Below are positions 58,169 through 64,000 of a stretch of DNA of 64,000 bases, piece by piece. The notes under the pieces are model-generated. The model made no database searches. It saw only the letters and a program-made list of their open reading frames with translations, and was not told the origin of the DNA. Both the position numbers and the translations under genes were made by a program. The stretch's first letter is position 1, and each line of letters opens with the position of its first letter. Source of the DNA: Melastoma dodecandrum (lineage: Eukaryota; Streptophyta; Magnoliopsida; Myrtales; Melastomataceae); contig JARUPY010000396.1 of assembly GCA_029817715.1 (NCBI GenBank), forward strand, positions 2,790,001-2,854,000, given 5' to 3'.

Positions 58169-61100
58169 ATGGCGGCAACCTGGAATTCCCTCCCCTTCCT
58201 CCCTCGTCTCCTCCCTCCTCCCCCATCCCATTCCTCCTCCCCCTCCCTTCCCTTTCCCCGCTTCCGACGCCGCCGCCGCTCCTCCGCCGTTTCCTTGGGC
58301 CAGGAATCGTCCTCATCGATCCGTAAGGTTGCCGACCATCCGGGAACGCCACCCGCGGGGTCATCGAAGGGCAGCTCCCCTCCGGTCTATGGCGAGTACG
58401 AGGGGGGCAGGAGCGGGCTGGAGGAGTTCTTCGCGATGGCGGGGGAGCTGGTGGCCGAGGGGAAGGGGTCGCCGAGGTGGTTCTCGCCTTGGGAAGGGGA
58501 GGCCGCTGCGAGGCCAGAGGAGGCCTCCCCGGTGCTACTCTACTTGCCTGGTCAGTGGTTCAACATCAGTAATAAGTTGGATTGCTTGTGGATTGGGTAT
58601 AGAAAATTTCAACGCGGGAGTAGGCTAGATTTCATTCCATGTCATTCTTTCTCTCTTAATTTAATATCTTTGAGTTAGTGTGTGGTTGGATGGAGAGTAT
58701 TGACCCACTGATACGAATGGGATTGTGCAACAAATTGAAGGTGTCGATGGAACAGGGGCGGGGCTGGCGTCTCAACAGGGAAGGCTTTCCAAGTGAGGAA
58801 ACTCCTGTTCTTTCTTTGAATCGTCGTATCCACTCTGATGATGATTTTGTGCATTGTTTGTTTGATCGGAGATTTGCTTGCTACTAATTAATGGAATGGA
58901 AGGTTGTTCGAGATTTGGTGCCTCCACATCCCTCCCCTCGATCGTACCCCCTTCCCAGGTTCGATGATGCTACTACTGCTGCACCGCCGTTTCCTTTTTC
59001 AGGGGATCGCGGCCGCGGAATGCTCGGGGTTGCGGCGGTGATCTTATGCTTGGTTCGATTTTTTTTTTGGTTGTTGTTAGAGCTGGTGAAGTTGGTCGAG
59101 CAAAGGGTGAGATCACACGCTTATGATTCCCCAGGTCGGCCGGTTTACCTGGTTGGGGAATCGGTCGGGGCCTGCCTCGCGTTGTCTGTGGCAGCTCGCA
59201 ACCCCAATGTCGATCTCGTGCTCATCTTGGCCAATCCAGGTGTCGGATGGATTTCGGTTTCCCCCTTTGGTGGTTTCGATATTTGATTGTGCGTGGCGTG
59301 ACGCTCGGAATGTGTGTTTCTCCCATCTTCTCATCCCCAGCTACGTCTTTCGACGATTCACCGATACGGCCCCTCGTTCCTCTTCTGGATCTCATCCCGG
59401 GACAACTACCGCTGAGCCAACCCTTCCTACTGAGCTTGCTGACGGGCGATCCTCTGAGGAAACTGAGGACTGGCTCGGAGAAAGGACTCCCTCCCGGGCA
59501 AACAGTTGGGGAGCTGTCGAAGGACCTCTCGAGCATGCCTTCTCGTCTCTCTGTAAGATTGGAGCGAACAAATATACATCATGTTCTGGGTTTCTGTCTC
59601 CGTCACCCAAGGCGCGCTAACGAGCGGGCATGGCAGGTTCTGGGAAAGATTTTACCCCAGGAGACTCTTGTCTGGAAGATTCGCATGCTCAAATCTTCTT
59701 CAGCGTTTACCAACTCAAGGATTCATGCGGTGAAGGCACAGACGCTGATATTAGCGAGGTCCTCCGTGTTTTTCTTCTGTTGTTTCTTCCCAGACATGAC
59801 TGTTTAATTGATGACGCCTGTCTGGTTCTCTCTCGATCGCAGTGGGAAGGATCAGTTGCTACCTAGCGCGGCAGAAGGCGAGCGGCTTTATAACACTATC
59901 CCGAACTCCGATCTACGAAGGTTCCCCGAAAGCGGTCATTACCTTTTCCTGGTAAGTAGTCTCTCCCTCCATCCTTGGCTCGTATTGACTAAAATGGAAA
60001 GATTGCTTGGTAATTTACAACATATCTGCCGCAGGAAGACGGTTTCAATCTCTTGACAACCATAAAGGCCATTAGGTACTACCGCCGTGGAAGAACCCTT
60101 GACTACGTCTTGGACTACTTGCTGCCAACCCATGCCGAGTTCAAACAAGTATACGATTCAAACAGGTATGCTCTGTGCTTGGATTGTTGCATCTGCGGTT
60201 TATGTAACCATGTACTTACCTTATCACCTTATTGCTTAGGCTGATCGATGAGTTGACTGCACCGGTGATACTTTCTACTATGGAAGATGGGAAGATCGTG
60301 AGAGGTTTCGACGGGATCCCTGCAGAGGGACCGGTCTTACTCGTGGGTTATCATATGCTCCTGGGATTGGAGTTGGTCCCCTTGGTAGCCAGATTGTTTG
60401 ACCAGAGGAACATCCTCGCCCGAGGAATTGCCCATCCTATGCTTTTCCTTAGGAAGAAGGAAGGAGGATCCCTCGACGAGTCGACTTACGACACTTTTAA
60501 GATTATGGGTGCGGTACCAGTCTCGGGAATCAATCTCTACAAGCTCTTCGCGACGAAATCACACATCTTGCTCTATCCGGGAGGGATGCGCGAAGCCCTT
60601 CACCGAAAGGTCTCAAAAGATCTGCCTGCCTTGCCCGCTTTATTTTACATGATCCGGAAAAATAGGCAAATACAGATGAATTTACCCCTAAACATGTTCC
60701 AGGGCGAGGAATACAAGCTTTTCTGGCCAGAGCAATCCGAGTTCGTGAGGATGGCAGCTCGGTTCGGGGCCAAAATCGTGCCGTTTGGCACGGTCGGCGA
60801 AGATGATATTGGCGAAGTAAGTAGTCAGTTTCTGATTCTTCCATTTCACGGGCTTGGATACAGCATGACCATCTGAGATATAACCCGTCAGATCGTTCTT
60901 GACTACGACGACTTGATAAGGATACCCTTCATGAGCGACTCCATAAATGAGATGAGGGATTCAATGGAACGGGCCAACGTGCGACTAAGGTATTTCAAAC
61001 CTGCTTACAGGGGCTAAGTTCTTCATCAGCAATGACATTCCTGAGTCCCAGTGCTCGTTTCCCGGCAATCACTAATGTACTGTAATGTAATCTATTGCAC

Positions 61101-61493
61101 AGGACCGATGCAGAAGGTGAGGTGGCGAATCAGGATGCCCACTTTCCGGGAATTCTACCGAAGGTCCCAGGACGGTTCTATTACTACTTCGGGAAACCCA
61201 TAGAAACTGCAGGTATCTCGTAATTCATCACCCGGCTGTCCGAGTTCATTACCTTTGGTTGTTGTTGTGCCAATGGGTAGAGCATCAACTAACTTCTCGC
61301 AGGACTGAAGCAAGAACTGCGAGACAGGGAGAAGGCCAACCAACTGTATCTGGAAGTCAAGGCCGAAGTGGAGAAGTGCATCGCATACCTCAGGGAGAAA
61401 CGAGAGAGCGACCCTTACAGAAACATAGTCCCTCGGCTTATTTACCAGGCCACCAATGGCCATACTGCGGAGATCCCGACATTCGACATCTGA
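58169..61493 (+). CDS. Phytyl ester synthase / acyltransferase-like protein, plastidial
   Basis: Family of Arabidopsis PES1/PES2, plastoglobule enzymes that make fatty acid phytyl esters and triacylglycerol during senescence or stress. Exons: 58,169-58,550; 58,741-58,792; 58,903-58,958; 59,081-59,239; 59,341-59,552; 59,637-59,758; 59,843-59,951; 60,035-60,165; 60,240-60,609; 60,703-60,816; 60,892-60,989; 61,103-61,212; 61,303-61,493. They total 701 residues, normal for PES. A Ser/Pro/Arg-rich N-terminus fits a chloroplast transit peptide. The alpha/beta-hydrolase part has GVDGTGAGL, FEIWCLHIP and the nucleophile elbow VGESVGACLAL. The acyltransferase part has GYHMLLGLEL (the His-x4-type motif), GIAHPMLF, YPGGMREALH and FGAKIVPFGTVGEDD. 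An upstream in-frame ATG at 58,133 is less likely. Confidence 0.93.
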
Positions 61494-63012
61494 TAGAACA
61501 ATTGCTCCGGACGTCCAGCCTTCGGCGAGTTCTTAAGGATTGATTGCTAGGGGATATAAGATTCTCTGTACAGATTTTCATACATCCCAAACTGGATCAT
61601 TACAATAAGAAGATACCACACAACACCTCACAGGGAAGATATAGAGAAAGCCATTATAACACGCCAAGCGGCGGACAGTAACAGTTCATTGCATAATGAG
61701 AGGATTGACCAAAGAGTTGCACAGCAATGTGTTGTTATGTCCGATAATGCAGTCAGAGGAAGAGTAAGAGTACAGTCATGAGCATCATTTGCAAAACGCA
61801 TAACAGAAATGCAGGGTTGCGAATCAGCTGCAAAGAGTGATATAACTATCGAAGCACTCCTACGATGAAAAAGCAAATTGCGACGAAATCTGGTAATCTC
61901 ACAGCGAAAGGCATCTCAAATCAAATGAACCCTGGACTGCAGCTCCAATGAACTAGGGGAATAGATCAATTAAGCTTACAGAAACCACTCAACCCATGGA
62001 ATTCCAAAAACAAGAACTGGAATGCAACAACAATCTGATGCTAAAAGCAGCACTCGGGTCATGTCCACATTATTCATTAATTATAAGGCGATCCATGAAT
62101 CAGACAACCTTCATTGCTTTCAGGACGACGTGCGACAAATCCACATCAGGAAAAAAAAAATAGTTAAAAGCTGCAAAGATTTACACGACAGATTACAGAG
62201 GGAGGGGGAGAAAGAGAGAGAGAGAGTAATCTCGTCGAATCATCAGAGGTAGAAAAATTATATCATATGAATTGGAACTCGTACATTTACAAATTTGTAC
62301 CAGAAAAGAAAATGGACAATGGCGGTATCCAGCCAGTTGAGACCAAGAACCACGGTTCTGTGCGACAACACCTTCAGCCTCCGTCTGTAACCAGTAAAAT
62401 GGGACAATAATAAAAAACCTTTTCACTGAAAATTACCATGACAGAGAGGAAGACTGCTTCAAAAGCAATAGCCACAAAAAAAAAAGACTGCTTCAAAAGA
62501 ATTACGAACTTCAGATATCAGCACATGAAAGAAAGTGGAGGAAACACATCAATCAGCGATCGATCATTTTAAAATATCAGAAACATGACAGAGAACTGAC
62601 AAGTGAAGAATCTCAACGAAGAGAGAGCAGAAAAAAAGACCTTTTCAGGCAAGAAAAAAAAAATTCAGAGCTTCATTTTTAGTGTATGAGTAGATAGTAA
62701 CTAATCCCAACCAGTAAGAATTGCTGATTACAAGGAATAAACCTGAGGCTACCAAAGATGCAGATCATTTGTGGAGGAACTAAAGTTTCCACTCAAAACC
62801 CTAACTCTAAGAAACTAACGCAAGTTCAGGTTATATGCTTCGGCATACCATACCTGTGAATATGAGCTGCAATTTTTCTTTACCGGTGACTACTAGAATG
62901 CATTACACATCAGAAAACGATGCTAACTTTTATAAAATGGTTATGCAAAAGGATCATAACAAAAAAAAAAAAAACATATTACATACAATACTAGAGGCAG
63001 GAGAGGCCCGTG
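61494..63012. other. Convergent 3' region between PES and the BAR-family gene
   Basis: Long non-coding stretch with a ga-rich run (62,200-62,230) and several A-runs. The segment from about 62,700 to 63,012 may hold the 3' untranslated region or further 3' exons of the minus-strand gene. No other gene recognised. Confidence 0.5.
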
Positions 63013-63936
63013 TCATTCACCTTTGATAGGAAGCGACTTAATGTCCATAAGAGAAATAGGTGTCAATGGAGGAGAAGATAATTCCTCAGCATTCTCTGAA
63101 GTACGAGGGGATTCCAAAGTCTTCCCAGCATGGAATACAGTAGGCCTTTGACTACTTGGGGGAATAGAAAAACTCCGTGGTACAACCAACGGAGGAGGTG
63201 GAAGAGGTGATGCTGTAGAAGGAATCTTACTTGGCCCCAAACTCTCAGGATTTCTGGAAACCAGGGGAGCAGAGTGGCCAACCAACGCCAAATATTTTGA
63301 TGGCCTCATCACCAGATTGCCAGGTGGTCTAGGAAGTTCATGAAGCTCGCTTATTCTGGGAGAAGAGACAAGAGGCGGCGAAGGACATGGCGAAACTCTT
63401 GGTGATGACGAAACTTGAACAGCACGGGGTAACATTCCAGGCACCAGATGGGGTAGATCTGACGAAGAAATGGGACCGCGGGCATTTAAAACCGGTTTCT
63501 TCGAGATTGGCTTGCCAGTAAGTGGACCAGAAAAAGCATGTCGTTTCGGCTGGTCTGTACAAGAGACAAGTCCCTCGGAAAGTGGAGGAGGGACTTGGTT
63601 CAAGCCATTGTTACTCTCTCCCACTTCGGTTGAAGATTTTGTATCGTGCTTTGTTTGCTCCAGTGGGGACGAATGCCACAAATTAGGACTGTGTCCACTG
63701 ACGCTAGTTGGCTGAGTCTGTGGTATTGAACCACTGGCCCTCGGCTGTGTACCCTTAACACCATCAGGAGTTGGCAGCACATATGAATGGGGCTTCTGGA
63801 TGGATACCTCCCGTGTATATCTAACTCTTTCACTAGTATCTGAATTCTTCTCGGCAAAGATTGGGGCTGAATGGCTGACAGGCCTGTGCTCTCTTATTGG
63901 CATCTGAGTATCACCTTGGACTCTGTCAATATTTAC
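63013..63936 (-). CDS. BAR-domain, proline-rich protein (At2g33490-like), C-terminal exon, partial
   Basis: The exon opens after a tgcag acceptor at 63,937 and reads 307 residues to a TGA at 63,013. The sequence is Ser/Pro-rich and disordered, with ISELHELPRPPGN, HSAPLVSRN and SSPPLTPISLMDIKSLP. These match in style and motifs the C-terminus of the plant uncharacterised hydroxyproline-rich/BAR family typified by Arabidopsis At2g33490. The N-terminal BAR coiled-coil exons would lie beyond the right edge. A GT just after ATCAAAG, at the end of the frame (63,018), could be a splice donor, so a small further exon downstream is possible. Confidence 0.75.
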   Translation of the reverse strand, partial: VNIDRVQGDTQMPIREHRPVSHSAPIFAEKNSDTSERVRYTREVSIQKPHSYVLPTPDGVKGTQPRASGSIPQTQPTSVSGHSPNLWHSSPLEQTKHDTKSSTEVGESNNGLNQVPPPLSEGLVSCTDQPKRHAFSGPLTGKPISKKPVLNARGPISSSDLPHLVPGMLPRAVQVSSSPRVSPCPSPPLVSSPRISELHELPRPPGNLVMRPSKYLALVGHSAPLVSRNPESLGPSKIPSTASPLPPPPLVVPRSFSIPPSSQRPTVFHAGKTLESPRTSENAEELSSPPLTPISLMDIKSLPIKGE

Positions 63937-64000
63937 CTGCAAGATTAAATGTAAAACCTGAGGCCCAGAACTTTCATTATAAATTTATAAGAAAAGTTGA
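63937..64000 (-). other. Intron of the BAR-family gene, cut by the window edge
   Basis: Acceptor side of an intron (polypyrimidine then tgcag on the minus strand). The donor lies outside the window. Confidence 0.65.

Noticed and set aside
59123..59620. Ser/Arg-rich frames inside the PES gene on both strands
   Set aside because: They run across the introns and alternative frames of exons 4-6; the 13-exon model explains the region fully.

Overview
This is a nuclear plant DNA window. Intron-rich genes with GT-AG introns, a miR169 locus, plant-type LTR retrotransposon remnants and plant-only families (CASP-like, GEM-like, phytyl ester synthase) show this. The TIR-NBS-LRR gene makes it a eudicot, because this class is essentially absent from grasses. 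The species cannot be read from the sequence alone.

Left part (1-28,700). A direct segmental duplication dominates. Copy 1 (about 949-10,364) and copy 2 (about 17,334-27,984) carry the same gene order: TIR-NBS-LRR (minus), succinate dehydrogenase iron-sulfur subunit SDH2 (minus), RNA polymerase II subunit RPB3 (plus) and an RNF10-type RING protein (minus). Decay is one-sided. Copy 1 has a TNL cut down to its TIR domain, a frameshifted RPB3 without its first splice donor, and an RNF10 with a nonsense codon and no 5' exons. Copy 2 keeps intact RPB3 and RNF10 genes. SDH2 is broken in both copies, and two of its lesions are shared, so it was dead before the duplication. The right edge of copy 1 is joined, within a few bases, to the last ACT-domain segment of a 3-phosphoglycerate dehydrogenase gene. 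Between the copies lies a 2.1-kb solo LTR with a perfect 5-bp target-site duplication.

Middle part (28,700-50,000). Housekeeping genes: RNF10 and ribosomal protein P1 share a 341-bp divergent promoter. They are followed by a 29-exon lysosomal/vacuolar-type alpha-mannosidase (minus), nested Mutator-like TIR elements, and a decayed mitochondrial phosphate carrier gene whose terminal coding region was split by a second solo LTR. Then come a GEM-like GRAM-domain gene (plus) and a translocon-associated protein beta gene (minus) that contains a 6-nt microexon.

Right part (50,000-64,000). Three miR169 hairpins lie within 2.7 kb, two on the plus strand and one inverted, all with the same mature sequence. 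They are followed by a CASP-like membrane protein (minus), a third solo LTR inside a TTA microsatellite, a 13-exon phytyl-ester-synthase/acyltransferase gene (plus), and the 3' end of a BAR-family (At2g33490-like) gene running off the right edge.

The genes do not form one pathway. The window is ordinary plant gene space. Its main interest is the asymmetric fate of the duplicated block, the breakpoint fusion, three datable solo-LTR insertions, the miR169 cluster and some unusual exon structures. I found no convincing new multi-gene system. Exon boundaries were read by eye from splice consensus and reading-frame continuity.
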